Assembly: GCA_024401335.1 (NCBI GenBank)
Contig: JAKSLH010000012.1
Location: forward strand, 1 to 64,000
Reading direction: 5' to 3'
Source of the DNA: Bacteroidales bacterium
GTDB taxonomy: Bacteria > Bacteroidota > Bacteroidia > Bacteroidales > Marinilabiliaceae
Length of the DNA stretch: 64,000 nt
Shown here: positions 34,667 to 44,857 of the stretch, piece after piece
Layout of the letters: every line of letters starts with the position of its first letter
Numbering within the stretch: the first letter of the stretch is position 1
Notes under the pieces: generated by a model
What the model was told of the DNA's origin: nothing
The model's database searches: none
The model's input: only the letters and a program-made list of their open reading frames with translations
Translations under genes and position numbers: made by a program

Positions 34667-36259
34667 TCATTTATCCCAAGGAGTTGTGTTTTTGCTGATG
34701 ATATCCCACTTGGTGAATATGATGGTGTCCATAGGTGTTTTAAGTCCTTTGGGGCCATACAAGTTGTGGTAGCCTCTAAAGAAATAAGTGCCATATTTGA
34801 CGTAATCAAACTTTCTTATTATTGCGTTCATTCTTGTTGTGTCAACTTCTTCGTCATCGTGAACAACAATAAAATCAGGCTTTTTACGTTCGATGTCTGC
34901 AAATCTGTCTTGTTCCATTTCATCGGTCGCAGATAGCTGATGAGCCCAATATTTACATCCAGGAAGGGCGTTGCCGAGAATTCCCATTCCCACATCGAAG
35001 TTGTTGTATACTATTGTTGGATGGTCTATCTGTTGGATTACATATTCACACTTATAGAATCCATTACGTCTTTTTGACTTTGATAATCCCCATTCATTAT
35101 GGTAGTGTATTATACATTTTAGAGGAATTAAAACTGTGATTATAAGTAGTATTATAAATGGCCCTTTCTTGTCCTTGTGTATTATTTGTATGATCTTTTT
35201 GTTTTTATCTTCCGCTTTGTTGAGGTAAATTATAGGTAGAAAGATTATCCATGATGAGAATATATTGAAATAGTAATTGAAGGCATGTAAAGAGTTTATA
35301 AACAAGAATACTATCGAAGCGATAAAAGGAAGATAATTCGTGTGTTTGTGTCTTTTACAAAAATAATATATGGCTATAATATATAATAAGCATATTAACC
35401 TTAGGTAATGTTTAGTTGGATGAAGAGAAAAAATACCGGCAAGTGACCATACGTCTTTTATTATTGATGCTATTGCTTCGTTATATGGTAAAGATATGGT
35501 TGAGTATGTAGTTAAAAAATACTCATCTATGCAGGCTTTTAAGCAATCTCTATATGCTAAGTATCCTGCGAAAGGTGCAACTATGGCAACAGAAGAGACT
35601 GTTGTAATAACAATCATTGTCGCCATTTCATTATATTTCTTCTCACTTATTTGTTTTACTAGCATTATAAGTGGGAATACTAGTATCATAGCTGCAATGT
35701 TGTATTTTATTAAAAGACAACCACCGAATGCTATTCCGATACATACTGACGTTGTCTTGTATTGTCCCGTGATCAGCCATTTCATCATGTAATATAAACA
35801 AGACATTACGAAGATGTGACAAAAGTCTTCGGCTCTTACTTGATTATGAAATGTGTTTATGTAGGCAAAGGCTACAATACTCATTACTATAAAAGATTCT
35901 CTTTTATCAACATACATTTTGGCCAGTTTATAGGCGAAGTTGAATGTGATGAAATAGAATATGCATGTGATCCAGAATACACCTACGTATGAAGTGTTGT
36001 CGATCAGATATCCCAGTCCGTATATGAGCCAGAGTAATGGACCTTTTGAGTCGGAGAAGTCGATATATGGTCGCATGCCGTTCATGAGGGCTTTGCCACA
36101 CATGAAGAACCATGATGAGTCGTCGCGTCCGCAAAGATCATAGAGATAAGAGTCGGTTGAACCAAGCATCAGTACTATTACGGTAAATAATAGAATACAG
36201 ATGCCAACTCTATAGTCGTTTTTGTCGGCCCATTTTAACGGATTGAATATATAACCCAT
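34667..36259 (-). CDS. Membrane glycosyltransferase, ArnT/PMT-like
   Basis: Polytopic protein of 530 residues with roughly ten hydrophobic segments. The first periplasmic loop carries GRDDSSWFFMCGKAL then GMRPYIDFSDSKGPLLW, the DD-containing layout of GT-C family enzymes that transfer sugars from polyprenyl-phosphate donors. The C-terminal ~120 residues are soluble (DFIVVHDDEEVDT, then FRGYHNLYGPKGL). It follows a dolichyl-phosphate-mannose-synthase-like GT2 by 13 bases, which would make the lipid-linked sugar, so the two probably act together on surface polysaccharide or lipid. Confidence 0.78.
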   Translation of the reverse strand: MGYIFNPLKWADKNDYRVGICILLFTVIVLMLGSTDSYLYDLCGRDDSSWFFMCGKALMNGMRPYIDFSDSKGPLLWLIYGLGYLIDNTSYVGVFWITCIFYFITFNFAYKLAKMYVDKRESFIVMSIVAFAYINTFHNQVRAEDFCHIFVMSCLYYMMKWLITGQYKTTSVCIGIAFGGCLLIKYNIAAMILVFPLIMLVKQISEKKYNEMATMIVITTVSSVAIVAPFAGYLAYRDCLKACIDEYFLTTYSTISLPYNEAIASIIKDVWSLAGIFSLHPTKHYLRLICLLYIIAIYYFCKRHKHTNYLPFIASIVFLFINSLHAFNYYFNIFSSWIIFLPIIYLNKAEDKNKKIIQIIHKDKKGPFIILLIITVLIPLKCIIHYHNEWGLSKSKRRNGFYKCEYVIQQIDHPTIVYNNFDVGMGILGNALPGCKYWAHQLSATDEMEQDRFADIERKKPDFIVVHDDEEVDTTRMNAIIRKFDYVKYGTYFFRGYHNLYGPKGLKTPMDTIIFTKWDIISKNTTPWDK

Positions 36260-36272
36260 CGCCTTCCCCTGT

Positions 36273-37238
36273 TTATTCTTTGTTTTCGTCAGCTAAAAGA
36301 ATGCTTTCTATGTTGTAGCGAGGTCGAGCTTTGACCTCTGTGTAGATCTTGCCGATGTATTCTCCTATGATTCCGAGACTTATTAGCAGACAACCCGAAG
36401 TGAACCATATCGAAAGTATGAGGGATGTCCATCCGCTAATGGCGGCTCCTTTTATATAGCTATACATTGTATAGATGAATACGCAGAATGCTATGAGGAT
36501 GAATATGAGGCCTAAGTTGAATATGAGGCGGACTGGCTTGACGGAGAAGCTCGTTATGCCGTCGATGGCGAAGTTGAACATCTTGGCAAGAGGGTATTTC
36601 GATTCTCCTGCGAAGCGTTCGGCGCGGTCGTAATAGACGCAGTCGGTCTTATAGCCGAGGAGAGGTACGATGCCCCTGATGAAAAGGTTGACCTCGTTGT
36701 AGTTGCTAAGCTGTTGCAAAGCACGTCGACTCATGAGTCGGTAGTCGGCATGGTTGTAGACAGACTTGACACCCATAGAGCGCATAAGCTTATAGAAGCC
36801 CAATGCTGTATTTCTCTTGAACCAAGTGTCGGTCTCTCTGCTTTTCCTTACACCATATACGATGTCGCATCCCTCTTCGTATTTCTTTACCATATCACCA
36901 ATGACATTCACGTCGTCCTGAAGGTCGGCGTCGATAGATATGGCAATGTCGCACTTGTCTTTAACAGTGTGGAGACCGGCCATGAGAGCGTTCTGATGGC
37001 CAACGTTGCCAGCCAGGTTGATGCCGGCGAAATGTTTTCTTGTCTCGTGGTATTCCTTGATTAGCGGCCAGGTATTGTCGCTACTACCATCATTCACATA
37101 ACATACATAACTATTGTCACTTATCATACCGTTGCTGATAAGCGAGTCGATAACAGCCGACAACCTCTCTGTTGTCTCAGGCAGAACTGCTTCTTCCTTA
37201 TAGCAAGGCACTACTATAGCTAAAACTGGTGCATTCAT
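36273..37238 (-). CDS. Glycosyltransferase family 2, polyprenyl-phosphate sugar synthase type
   Basis: Protein of 321 residues: a GT-A catalytic domain, then two transmembrane helices (about 232-256 and 267-292), as in GtrB and ArnC. The nucleotide-binding start is LAIVVPCYKEEAVLPET, and the DxD-type motif is ISIDADLQDD. GVRKSRETDTWFKRNTALGF is the amphipathic region at the membrane. It likely charges a polyprenyl phosphate with a sugar for the ArnT/PMT-like transferase encoded downstream. No promoter of its own is obvious just beyond the rplT terminator. Confidence 0.88.
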   Translation of the reverse strand: MNAPVLAIVVPCYKEEAVLPETTERLSAVIDSLISNGMISDNSYVCYVNDGSSDNTWPLIKEYHETRKHFAGINLAGNVGHQNALMAGLHTVKDKCDIAISIDADLQDDVNVIGDMVKKYEEGCDIVYGVRKSRETDTWFKRNTALGFYKLMRSMGVKSVYNHADYRLMSRRALQQLSNYNEVNLFIRGIVPLLGYKTDCVYYDRAERFAGESKYPLAKMFNFAIDGITSFSVKPVRLIFNLGLIFILIAFCVFIYTMYSYIKGAAISGWTSLILSIWFTSGCLLISLGIIGEYIGKIYTEVKARPRYNIESILLADENKE

Positions 37239-37277
37239 AGCTTATGTATGTTAAGTGGATATCTAAGTTTACTATTA

Positions 37278-37315
37278 TGAAAAAACTCCTGCCAGAATGT
37301 TTCGTCCGGCAGGAG
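37278..37315 (-). terminator. Rho-independent terminator of the rpmI-rplT transcript
   Basis: CTCCTGCC and GGCAGGAG form the stem; on the minus strand it is followed by TTTTTTC. It lies 35 bases after the rplT stop. Confidence 0.9.
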
Positions 37316-37350
37316 ATATGCTTCAATTATTTGTTTAAAGATTCCGTTAA

Positions 37351-37707
37351 TTACTTCGCAGCTTCCTTAGCCTTATTTACTACAGCCTTGAATGCCTCTG
37401 GGTGGTTAACAGCGAGGTCAGCAAGAACCTTACGGTTGATCTCGATACCCTGCTTGTTGATAAGACCCATCAACTTGCTGTAAGAAATATCCTCAAGACG
37501 TGCTGCTGCGTTAATACGCTGAATCCACAATGCACGGAAGTTAGATTTCTTTTTACGTCTGTCGCGGAAAGCGTACTGCTGACCTTTTTCCCAAGTGTTC
37601 TTGGCAACTGTCCAGACGTTCTTACGACGACCAAAGTTACCTTTGGTGAGCTTCAAAATGGCCTTGCGACGTGCGCGTGAAGCCACATGATTTACTGATC
37701 TTGGCAT
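37351..37707 (-). CDS. rplT: Ribosomal protein L20
   Basis: Protein of the large ribosomal subunit, 118 residues, needed early in 50S assembly. The N-terminal basic helix [18 protein letters not shown] and [20 protein letters not shown] are fully typical. In other bacteria L20 represses its own mRNA. Here an unusually long 183-base gap separates it from rpmI and could hold such a site. Confidence 0.98.
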   Translation of the reverse strand: MPRSVNHVASRARRKAILKLTKGNFGRRKNVWTVAKNTWEKGQQYAFRDRRKKKSNFRALWIQRINAAARLEDISYSKLMGLINKQGIEINRKVLADLAVNHPEAFKAVVNKAKEAAK

Positions 37708-37890
37708 TTCGTTTTGTTTTTAAGGAATGGTGAGCGCCCCTTTTGGCGTCAGTTAAGCTATTTGGCCTTATAGGGTCTTTTCCGGCTCAACCACTCGGTT
37801 AATAAATTTGTTTTTGTTTACATCTCCTTCAGGCATCTCTGCCGGACGCTTGATGTGTTTAGCTTAGTTTCCTCTAATCGAGTTAATCAA
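37708..37890 (-). promoter_or_regulatory. Long rpmI-rplT intergenic leader
   Basis: Most bacteria have a few dozen bases here; this gap is 183. On the minus strand it contains a GACGCC/GGCGCTC hairpin with one bulge next to the rplT start, and a GC-rich stretch (GGTTGAGCCGGAAAAGACCC) upstream of it. It may hold an L20-binding operator, an internal promoter or a processing site. This is inferred from length and known L20 autoregulation. Confidence 0.35.
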
Positions 37891-38085
37891 TTAGATGTGG
37901 AGGAGAAGACGTACTTCCTTAACGTCAACGTTAGCGATGAGGCCAGCGTGTGTAAGGTTTCTCTTCTGCTTAGTAGTCTTCTTAGTCAAAATATGACGCT
38001 TGAAGGCATGCTTTCTCTTAATCTTACCCGAGCCAGTGAGAACGAATCTCTTCTTTGCGCTCGAGTTTGTCTTCATCTTTGGCAT
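37891..38085 (-). CDS. rpmI: Ribosomal protein L35
   Basis: Small basic protein of 64 residues of the 50S subunit. [20 protein letters not shown], then [20 protein letters not shown], is diagnostic. It lies 30 bases after infC, in the conserved thrS-infC-rpmI-rplT order. Confidence 0.97.
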   Translation of the reverse strand: MPKMKTNSSAKKRFVLTGSGKIKRKHAFKRHILTKKTTKQKRNLTHAGLIANVDVKEVRLLLHI

Positions 38086-38115
38086 TGTACAAACTATTTT
38101 ATTAATTGAAGCATT

Positions 38116-38721
38116 CTATTTCTTTTGCGACTTAGGGCTAAGCATGAGAATCATTCTCTTGCCTTCGAGGCGTGGCATCTGATCGACACGAGCCACTTCT
38201 TCGAGATCGTTTGCGAAACGGAGCAAAAGTATCTCACCCTGTTCCTTAAAGAGGATTGAGCGTCCCTTGAAGAACACATAGGCCTTCACCTTGTCACCAC
38301 CCTGGAGGAATTCTTTCGCATGACGAAGCTTGAATTCGTAGTCGTGGTCATCAGTCTGAGGTCCGAAACGAATCTCCTTGACAACAACCTTAACGGCATT
38401 CGCCTTCATCTCTTTCTGTCTCTTCTTCTGCTGATACAAGAACTTTTGGTAGTCGATGATGCGGCATACTGGTGGTTCCGCATTTGGTGAAATCTCTACC
38501 AAATCAAGATCCATATCGTCAGCCATCTTAAGAGCTTCCGAAGTTGCATATATACCAGGCGCTTCGATGTTGTCGCCAACAAGACGCACCTTAGGAACTC
38601 TGATGCGGTTGTTGATGCGATGTTCGTCATCGTTCTTCTTTGGCGCTGGCGCCTGAGGTCCTCTAGGACCTGATGGTCTCTGACCTTGATTGTTGCGGTC
38701 GTTGTTTACCGGTGTTTCGAT
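38116..38721 (-). CDS. infC: Translation initiation factor IF-3 with non-canonical start codon
   Basis: IF-3 binds the 30S subunit and checks start-codon pairing. The conserved body ([20 protein letters not shown], then [19 protein letters not shown]) needs sequence upstream of the first GTG (38589). That upstream frame stays open to a TAA near 38745 and contains no ATG, GTG or TTG. A strong AGGAGG (38731-38736) is followed by ATA after 3 bases and ATC after 9. I place the start at ATC (38721), giving 201 residues with a flexible N-terminal extension ([13 protein letters not shown]). In other bacteria infC uses AUU or AUC for autoregulation, which this fits. Confidence 0.85.
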   Translation of the reverse strand: METPVNNDRNNQGQRPSGPRGPQAPAPKKNDDEHRINNRIRVPKVRLVGDNIEAPGIYATSEALKMADDMDLDLVEISPNAEPPVCRIIDYQKFLYQQKKRQKEMKANAVKVVVKEIRFGPQTDDHDYEFKLRHAKEFLQGGDKVKAYVFFKGRSILFKEQGEILLLRFANDLEEVARVDQMPRLEGKRMILMLSPKSQKK

Positions 38722-38730
38722 AGCTATTGC

Positions 38731-38736
38731 CCTCCT
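38731..38736 (-). promoter_or_regulatory. Strong ribosome binding site of infC
   Basis: AGGAGG is a full Shine-Dalgarno sequence, rare in this window where most genes lack one. Its spacing of nine bases to ATC decides the choice of that codon over ATA. Confidence 0.7.
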
Positions 38737-38782
38737 AAATCGTTAGATTATTTGTTTTTTTACTTTAATTCGTTCTGAAAGG

Positions 38783-40735
38783 TTACTTCATCATGAATGC
38801 TTTTGTTGTAGCATCAACCTCTTCGTTGACCTTCTTTGCGAATTCTTCAGTTGTCATAACTCCCTGATCGCCACCGCCTTGCTTTCTTACACTTACAGTG
38901 CCTTCAGCAGACTCGCGTTCGCCAACTATCAAGAGGTAAGGGATTCGTTTCAACTCGTTGTCACGTATCTTCTTGCCGATCTTCTCGTTACGGTCATCAA
39001 TGACGGCGCGAATATCGTTATTTTTCAGAAGTTTTGCAACTTTTTCTGCATATTCGTTATATTTTTCGCTGACAGGCAGAACTACAGCCTGTTCTGGTGT
39101 GAGCCACAATGGGAACTTACCTGCTGTGTGCTCAATAAGTACTGCGCAGAAGCGTTCCAAGCTACCGAAAGGAGCTCGGTGGATCATTACTGGACGGTGC
39201 TTCTGGTTGTCAGAGCCCATGAATTCGAGGTCGAAACGCTCAGGAAGGTTGTAGTCGACCTGGATAGTACCAAGCTGCCAACGGCGGCCGATAGCGTCCT
39301 TAACCATGAAGTCGAGTTTAGGACCATAGAAAGCAGCCTCGCCATATTCAACTACAGCAGGAAGACCCTTCTCCTTACATGCCTCTACGATAGCACTCTC
39401 TGCTCTTTCCCAGTTTTCGTCTGAGCCGATATACTTCTCATGGTCGTTAGGGTCGCGGAGAGATATCTGTGCCTCGAAATTCTCGAAGTTAAGAGCCTTG
39501 AACACAACGCTGATGATGTCCATCACGTTGAGGAATTCCTGCTTAACCTGGTCAGGACGGCAGAAGATATGGGCATCGTCCTGTGTGAAGTTACGTACAC
39601 GTGTCAAACCGTGAAGCTCACCGCTCTGTTCGTAACGGCTTACTGTGCCGAACTCTGCGATACGCAATGGGAGATCCTTGTATGATCGTGGAGCGTTCTT
39701 ATATACAGTACAGTGGTGAGGGCAGTTCATTGGCTTCAGCATATATACTTCGCCCTCTTCAGGAGTAGTAATAGGCTGGAAGCTGTCCTTGCCATAGTGA
39801 TCCCAGTGGCCAGATGTGATATAGAGGTTCTTGCTTCCGATAGGTGGAGTCAACACCTCACGGTAGTCGTAGCTGTTCTGAATCTTGCGGAGGAACTCCT
39901 GCAGACGGAGGCGTATTGACATACCCTTTGGCAACCAGATAGGAAGTCCCTTACCAACCATGTCGGAGAACATGAAGAGATCCATCTCCTTACCTATCTT
40001 GCGGTGGTCGCGCTTCTTAGCCTCCTCGAGGAGTACGAGATACTCGTCGAGCATTTTCTGCTTAGGGAATGTGATGGCATAGAGACGAGTGAGCTGTGGA
40101 CGCTTCTCGTCACCTCTCCAATATGCTCCAGCAACACTCAATACCTTGACAGCCTTGATAGGCTCTGTGCTTGGAATATGTGGACCACGGCATAGGTCTG
40201 TGAAGTTACCCTGCTTATATAGTGTTATCTTGCCATCTTCAAGCTCACTGATAAGCTCTGTCTTGTATATCTCTCCCTTGTCACCGAACAACTTGAGCGC
40301 TTCATCCTTGCTTATGTCGCAACGAACGTACTCGCTCTTATTCTTAGCGAGTTCCTTCATCTTGTCCTCAATAGCCTTGAGGTCGCTATCTTTGATAGTA
40401 TTGCCTTCGCCTGGATCAACGTCGTAGTAGAATCCGTTTTCGATGGCTGGGCCGATACCGAATTTCATGTTAGGGTAAAGTGCCTGCAATGCTTCTGCCA
40501 TAAGGTGAGCTGACGAGTGCCAGAATGCATGCTGACCTTCCTTGTCTTCCCACTTGTAGAGCTTGATTGCTGCGTCCTCATTGATAGGACGGCTGAGGTC
40601 GTACAACTGACCGTTTACTTCAATCACGAGAACTTCCTTTGCGAGGCGAGGACTGATAGCTTCTGCTATCTGCATACCTGTTGTGCCCTGCTCGAACTCA
40701 CGCATTGAGCCGTCTGGAAATGTAATCTTTATCAT
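38783..40735 (-). CDS. thrS: Threonyl-tRNA synthetase
   Basis: Charges tRNA-Thr. The 650 residues contain the TGS domain (1-60, [20 protein letters not shown]), the editing domain with the [11 protein letters not shown] zinc-type motif near residue 74, the class II catalytic core (motif 2 [20 protein letters not shown], motif 3 [16 protein letters not shown]) and the anticodon-binding domain. It heads the thrS-infC-rpmI-rplT cluster. A TAATTTTG -7 element is present on the minus strand at 40788-40795. Confidence 0.97.
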   Translation of the reverse strand: MIKITFPDGSMREFEQGTTGMQIAEAISPRLAKEVLVIEVNGQLYDLSRPINEDAAIKLYKWEDKEGQHAFWHSSAHLMAEALQALYPNMKFGIGPAIENGFYYDVDPGEGNTIKDSDLKAIEDKMKELAKNKSEYVRCDISKDEALKLFGDKGEIYKTELISELEDGKITLYKQGNFTDLCRGPHIPSTEPIKAVKVLSVAGAYWRGDEKRPQLTRLYAITFPKQKMLDEYLVLLEEAKKRDHRKIGKEMDLFMFSDMVGKGLPIWLPKGMSIRLRLQEFLRKIQNSYDYREVLTPPIGSKNLYITSGHWDHYGKDSFQPITTPEEGEVYMLKPMNCPHHCTVYKNAPRSYKDLPLRIAEFGTVSRYEQSGELHGLTRVRNFTQDDAHIFCRPDQVKQEFLNVMDIISVVFKALNFENFEAQISLRDPNDHEKYIGSDENWERAESAIVEACKEKGLPAVVEYGEAAFYGPKLDFMVKDAIGRRWQLGTIQVDYNLPERFDLEFMGSDNQKHRPVMIHRAPFGSLERFCAVLIEHTAGKFPLWLTPEQAVVLPVSEKYNEYAEKVAKLLKNNDIRAVIDDRNEKIGKKIRDNELKRIPYLLIVGERESAEGTVSVRKQGGGDQGVMTTEEFAKKVNEEVDATTKAFMMK

Positions 40736-40864
40736 CTTGTTTTATAAACTTTTATTGTGCCACATACAACATGGCCTATTTTTTGCGCAAAATTAATAGT
40801 TTCTCTAATTTGACGTGCATTATTATGCTTTTTTTTAATCACATTAATGATGCCAAATGAGAGT

Positions 40865-43732
40865 TTATAACTCAAACGATATGCCTGCCATATAGGTGCC
40901 CTTAGTCTTGTCGGCGTATGGAGAAGCGATGCTCGTGCTGTTGAAGATGTTATGACCATTCACGAATATCTCAATGCCGGTCACTGGAGCGTATGACACT
41001 TTCAAGTCTGCATTGAACTTGGCATCCAGATCTACATGGCCATACATAGTTTCGTACTCACGTTTCCCGATGAAGCTAAGGTTGGTTGCCACTTCGAACT
41101 GCTTTACAGGCTTGTAAACCAGACCTATCGAGCCATAGAAGCTAGGTGTAGCCTTATGCTTGTGCTTGTTGCTGAGCTGTGGGCGCTGATAAGGCTGAGT
41201 AGCGAAGTAGTATGTCTTTCCGTCGGAACGAATGTCGTATTTGAGGCCATAGTAGGCAGCGAGGTAGTGGTTGGTCTTAATGTCGGCAGGGTCGAACCAA
41301 GCACTTTCGTAGCCATCGAGTTCGAAGAGAGGCACATTCTCCATGCCGTAGAGGATGTTGAAGCCCTCGATAGTAGCTCTCTCGTAGGCCATCTTGTAGA
41401 TTTCGACGCCATCCTTGTCGTTAGCCATCTGGTAGCTTGTCATGTCAGGCAGATGGTATTTGGCATCTTGAGCATATTTGACATAGTCGCGACCCTCCAA
41501 TGCGCAACTTGTAAGGTCGGCAACAAATTCGTTGATGAATGAATTGTCGGAGAACGTCTTAGTGTTATAGTCGTAGCCGATAAGATTCTTCAATGTAGCA
41601 TAGCGTGAGGCAGCCAACTGCTCCTTAATCGATGAGTTCTGATTGTAAGAGTAGTAGTTGTTTATGAACGTCTGCTGAGCATTGAGGTTGATCTTAGCGA
41701 TGAGCTTAGGGCTGATAATCCAGTCGATACCAACAGTTACGCCGCCCTGATGAACCTCGTAAGGGAGATTCTGGTATTGAATGATAGCCTGAGAGCCGAA
41801 ATTCTCGTTGATATTGCCTATTTCGTTTCTTGTGAAATCGTCGATAGCCGTTGACTTTTGACCAGCCATCTGAGCCTGGAACTGTTCGCTCCATGCAGTG
41901 ACAAGACCCGTGATGAAGTCAGATAGCTGACCATCTTCGAGGTAGATGCGAGAACTCTGTGAGTGGAGGGCACCATAGTCCGACGACTTAGAATAGAACA
42001 GTTCGGCGTCGATAAGGAGGCGTTCAGAAGGACGGAGGCGGTAACCGAACTCGAAGTTGTCGATGTGCATGATATTCGCTTCCTCGTTGCCTATATAGTG
42101 AACTTTTTCAGGCGTAGGAAGAGATTCACGATCCCAAGTGTAGTTGGCCGACGTGTTGGTCAAGTTAGCAGAACGCATAGCGCGGCTATAAGACAGACGG
42201 ATGAAATTGTTGTTGTTTATAGCCTTAGATGATGCTATCTGCCAAGAGTGGTTCCACTTGTCGGGAATGTTAGTCTTGTCGGAGCGGAAAGCAGCGATGA
42301 AGCGCCATCCATCCTTCTGGTAGTCGAGGCGAAGGCTTGGAGCGATATCAGTGATCTTAGCGCAGCCATTGAAATAGCCATTGTTCACATAATCCTCGTA
42401 CTGGACATTCTGATAGTAGATCTCAGGTCGAACAGAGAGTCCGAACGGAAGTTGAGCGTCGTAGCTAGCCTGTGCGGAGAACACCTTGCTCTTCTCCTTG
42501 AAGCCATTTACGCCCACGGCAAAGTTCTGAGGACCTTGGGAATAGTTGGCATTAAGGTGGAGGCTAGATATGTTAGCGTCGAGGTTGACATAGGCCGTCT
42601 TGCTAGTGCGGTAGTTGAGCGAGAAGAAATCGTCGCTGATAGGTGAGCAAGCGGCAAGAGAGTTCTGGTAGCCAGCCTGAAGGTTGACTTCGGCAACCGG
42701 AGTAGGAGTGAAAGTCGCGTAAAGGTTGAATGTAGCCTGTCGGCGGCCCACCTTAGGATTAGGGAACATATCGGAAGCCTTGATAGATGGCTCGATAATG
42801 TCGTAGTGGTGAGTAGTTTGTGCGCCAGTGATGACGTTAGTCTCCTCCTCGATATACTTGATGTTCTGAAGATTATGTGTTGATACCCAGCCGCCGTTAG
42901 CGAATGAAGCAGGCGAAGAAGAGACACCTTCGTCTTGAAGATTGCTGTTAGGCATGACATAAATGTCGCTAGTGCTGCGGTCGTTTTTTTGAATGCCAAT
43001 CGTTGCACCGAGGGCAAGCTTGCTGTTGATAGCAGTGTTGAAAGCGATATTGCCGTAGGCAGTGCCCATAGAGCCGATAGTGTATGAGCCCATGACAGGG
43101 TGTTCGGCAGTGTTAGGCTTAGATGTGATGATGTTTATTACACCCTGTACAGCGTTAGTGCCATAGAGAGCACTTGTAGCGCCGCGCACAACCTCTATAC
43201 GTTCGATATCGGCAAGAGAGACCGGTAGCATGTCAAAACATACATTGCCTATTGCATAGTTGTGGCAAACGCGGCCGTTGACCATCAGGAGAGTATTAGC
43301 GTTCTCGGTGTAGAGAAGCATCTGATTGTCAGGGATGTTGTTGAGGCCACGGATGATGACATCGTAGTTACCATTAGTCTTCTGCTGAACGACAACGCCA
43401 GGAATAAGCTTAAGAGCCTCTTCGATAGTGTTGGCTCCATACTTCTGAATCTCGGCGCGAGTGAGGGTAGAAGAGGAGAGAGGCGAATAGAAAGCGTTCT
43501 CTTCCTTCTTGCTGGCAGAAGCCACGTTTTTGTTCATTATCAGTGCGAAGAGTTCGTCGACAGAGCTTACGCCCAATGTCTCGACAGCCATCATCAGATT
43601 TTCGAGAGGAAGTTCAGAAAGCTCTTCGATGCTCATAGCGAGGATCTGCTCGCGTGTAAGTTTATTATCTTGTGCATTAGTGGTCGTTGCGAGGATGACC
43701 AATGCGAAAAAGAGTGTCAGTATTCTTTTCAT
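40865..43732 (-). CDS. TonB-dependent outer-membrane receptor
   Basis: Outer-membrane receptor of 955 residues. After a signal peptide (1-20) comes an N-terminal extension of about 50 residues (LTREQILAMSIEELSELPLE), then the plug (TLTRAEIQKYGANTIEEALK, IERIEVVRGATSALYGTNAV) and a 22-strand-type barrel ending in YMAGISFEL with the terminal aromatic-hydrophobic pattern. It has no SusD partner, so it is not a SusC pair; the plug looks like the siderophore/cobalamin/metal class. It follows a SUMF1-type lipoprotein by nine bases, suggesting the two work together at the surface. The substrate is unknown. Confidence 0.9.
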   Translation of the reverse strand: MKRILTLFFALVILATTTNAQDNKLTREQILAMSIEELSELPLENLMMAVETLGVSSVDELFALIMNKNVASASKKEENAFYSPLSSSTLTRAEIQKYGANTIEEALKLIPGVVVQQKTNGNYDVIIRGLNNIPDNQMLLYTENANTLLMVNGRVCHNYAIGNVCFDMLPVSLADIERIEVVRGATSALYGTNAVQGVINIITSKPNTAEHPVMGSYTIGSMGTAYGNIAFNTAINSKLALGATIGIQKNDRSTSDIYVMPNSNLQDEGVSSSPASFANGGWVSTHNLQNIKYIEEETNVITGAQTTHHYDIIEPSIKASDMFPNPKVGRRQATFNLYATFTPTPVAEVNLQAGYQNSLAACSPISDDFFSLNYRTSKTAYVNLDANISSLHLNANYSQGPQNFAVGVNGFKEKSKVFSAQASYDAQLPFGLSVRPEIYYQNVQYEDYVNNGYFNGCAKITDIAPSLRLDYQKDGWRFIAAFRSDKTNIPDKWNHSWQIASSKAINNNNFIRLSYSRAMRSANLTNTSANYTWDRESLPTPEKVHYIGNEEANIMHIDNFEFGYRLRPSERLLIDAELFYSKSSDYGALHSQSSRIYLEDGQLSDFITGLVTAWSEQFQAQMAGQKSTAIDDFTRNEIGNINENFGSQAIIQYQNLPYEVHQGGVTVGIDWIISPKLIAKINLNAQQTFINNYYSYNQNSSIKEQLAASRYATLKNLIGYDYNTKTFSDNSFINEFVADLTSCALEGRDYVKYAQDAKYHLPDMTSYQMANDKDGVEIYKMAYERATIEGFNILYGMENVPLFELDGYESAWFDPADIKTNHYLAAYYGLKYDIRSDGKTYYFATQPYQRPQLSNKHKHKATPSFYGSIGLVYKPVKQFEVATNLSFIGKREYETMYGHVDLDAKFNADLKVSYAPVTGIEIFVNGHNIFNSTSIASPYADKTKGTYMAGISFEL

Positions 43733-43741
43733 CGTTGTTTG

Positions 43742-44770
43742 TTATTTTGTGAGGGCTAAACGGAAACCATAGCAGCGTATGTTACTGCCGTATGCGCGGC
43801 AGTCAATGCCACGGTAGTTCGAGAAACAGTAGTCTGACAACGACTCCCATCCTCCACCTTTGATAGAGCGGAACAATGATGGGGTGGTGCATATAGGGTC
43901 GACACTGTTGATGTCGCTTTTGTCTTCCTTGTAGAATGTTGTGCTGAAGTAGTCGGCTGTCCATTCCCATACGTTACCCGACATGTCATAGAGTCCGAGT
44001 TCGTTTGGTTCCTTTGTGCCGCCTTTTTGCAGGTATGGCTTGCCAAATTCAAAATTCGGGTTGCCATATACGCATACCTTGTCGGCGTCGTCCGACCCGG
44101 CCCAGTAATGGTAGCGTGTGCCTCCTGCCTGGTTGGTGATGATTGTTGCTTTGTGCCCGCCATTTGATGCGTATTCCCATTCTGCTTCGGTAGGGAGTCT
44201 ATATTCAAGGCCTGTCATCTTGTTTAATTCTGAGAGAAATTCAACGATGTCTGGATAGTCTATCCAATAGGCAGGTAGTTCGTCGTCGAGGCCATCACCT
44301 TCGCTTGTGTCGTTAGGGTTGTTATAGCGAGTGTCTACACAGTAGCGGTTCATTATTCCGTCGCCATTGACATCGGCATATGGAGTCCATTTGGCGACAA
44401 CGGCGTCGGTTGTGCCCATCACGGCTCGCCAGAGGGCTTGTGTCACTTCGTATTTGCCTATGAGGAAGTCCTTGGTGATCTTTACCTCGTGCACCGGTCC
44501 TTCGTTGCCTTGGGCTGTCTCGCGATAGTTTGGTTTAGATGCGTCACGGCTTTGTGCACCCATATAGAAGGTGCCTTTTTCAACTGTAGCAAAAGAGCAG
44601 ACAAGTTTGTTGTCGACGTAGAGGTTGCCTTCTGCGTCGGCAGTTACTTTCTGTTGTCCGATGTGTTCGTAGGTCTTTTCCTGTGTTTCTGGGATGCTGT
44701 TGTTGTCATCGTCACAACTAGCAAAAACTGCAGTTGCCAAAATAAGCGCTGCGGTAGTTTTTTTATTCAT
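43742..44770 (-). CDS. SUMF1/formylglycine-generating-enzyme-like lipoprotein
   Basis: Lipoprotein of 342 residues with signal ending VFASC (lipid Cys at 19) followed by DDDN, an Asp-rich start linked to surface or retained lipoproteins in Bacteroidota. The SUMF1-fold domain has KGTFYMGAQSRDAS, the KYEVTQALWRAVMG segment, LEYRLPTEAEWEYASNGG, GLYDMSGNVWEWTADYF and RCYGFRLAL. The paired Cys of true formylglycine enzymes is not evident at the expected place, so a binding or structural role (as in gliding proteins of this fold) is as likely as catalysis. It is the first gene of an operon with the TonB receptor. Confidence 0.85.
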   Translation of the reverse strand: MNKKTTAALILATAVFASCDDDNNSIPETQEKTYEHIGQQKVTADAEGNLYVDNKLVCSFATVEKGTFYMGAQSRDASKPNYRETAQGNEGPVHEVKITKDFLIGKYEVTQALWRAVMGTTDAVVAKWTPYADVNGDGIMNRYCVDTRYNNPNDTSEGDGLDDELPAYWIDYPDIVEFLSELNKMTGLEYRLPTEAEWEYASNGGHKATIITNQAGGTRYHYWAGSDDADKVCVYGNPNFEFGKPYLQKGGTKEPNELGLYDMSGNVWEWTADYFSTTFYKEDKSDINSVDPICTTPSLFRSIKGGGWESLSDYCFSNYRGIDCRAYGSNIRCYGFRLALTK

Positions 44771-44857
44771 AAAAATGATAGTTAATAATGTTCTATAGTG
44801 TGTCGTCAGTCGTCTATATTGTTAATAGCAGGAACGGACTCCGCAACTGTACTATCG

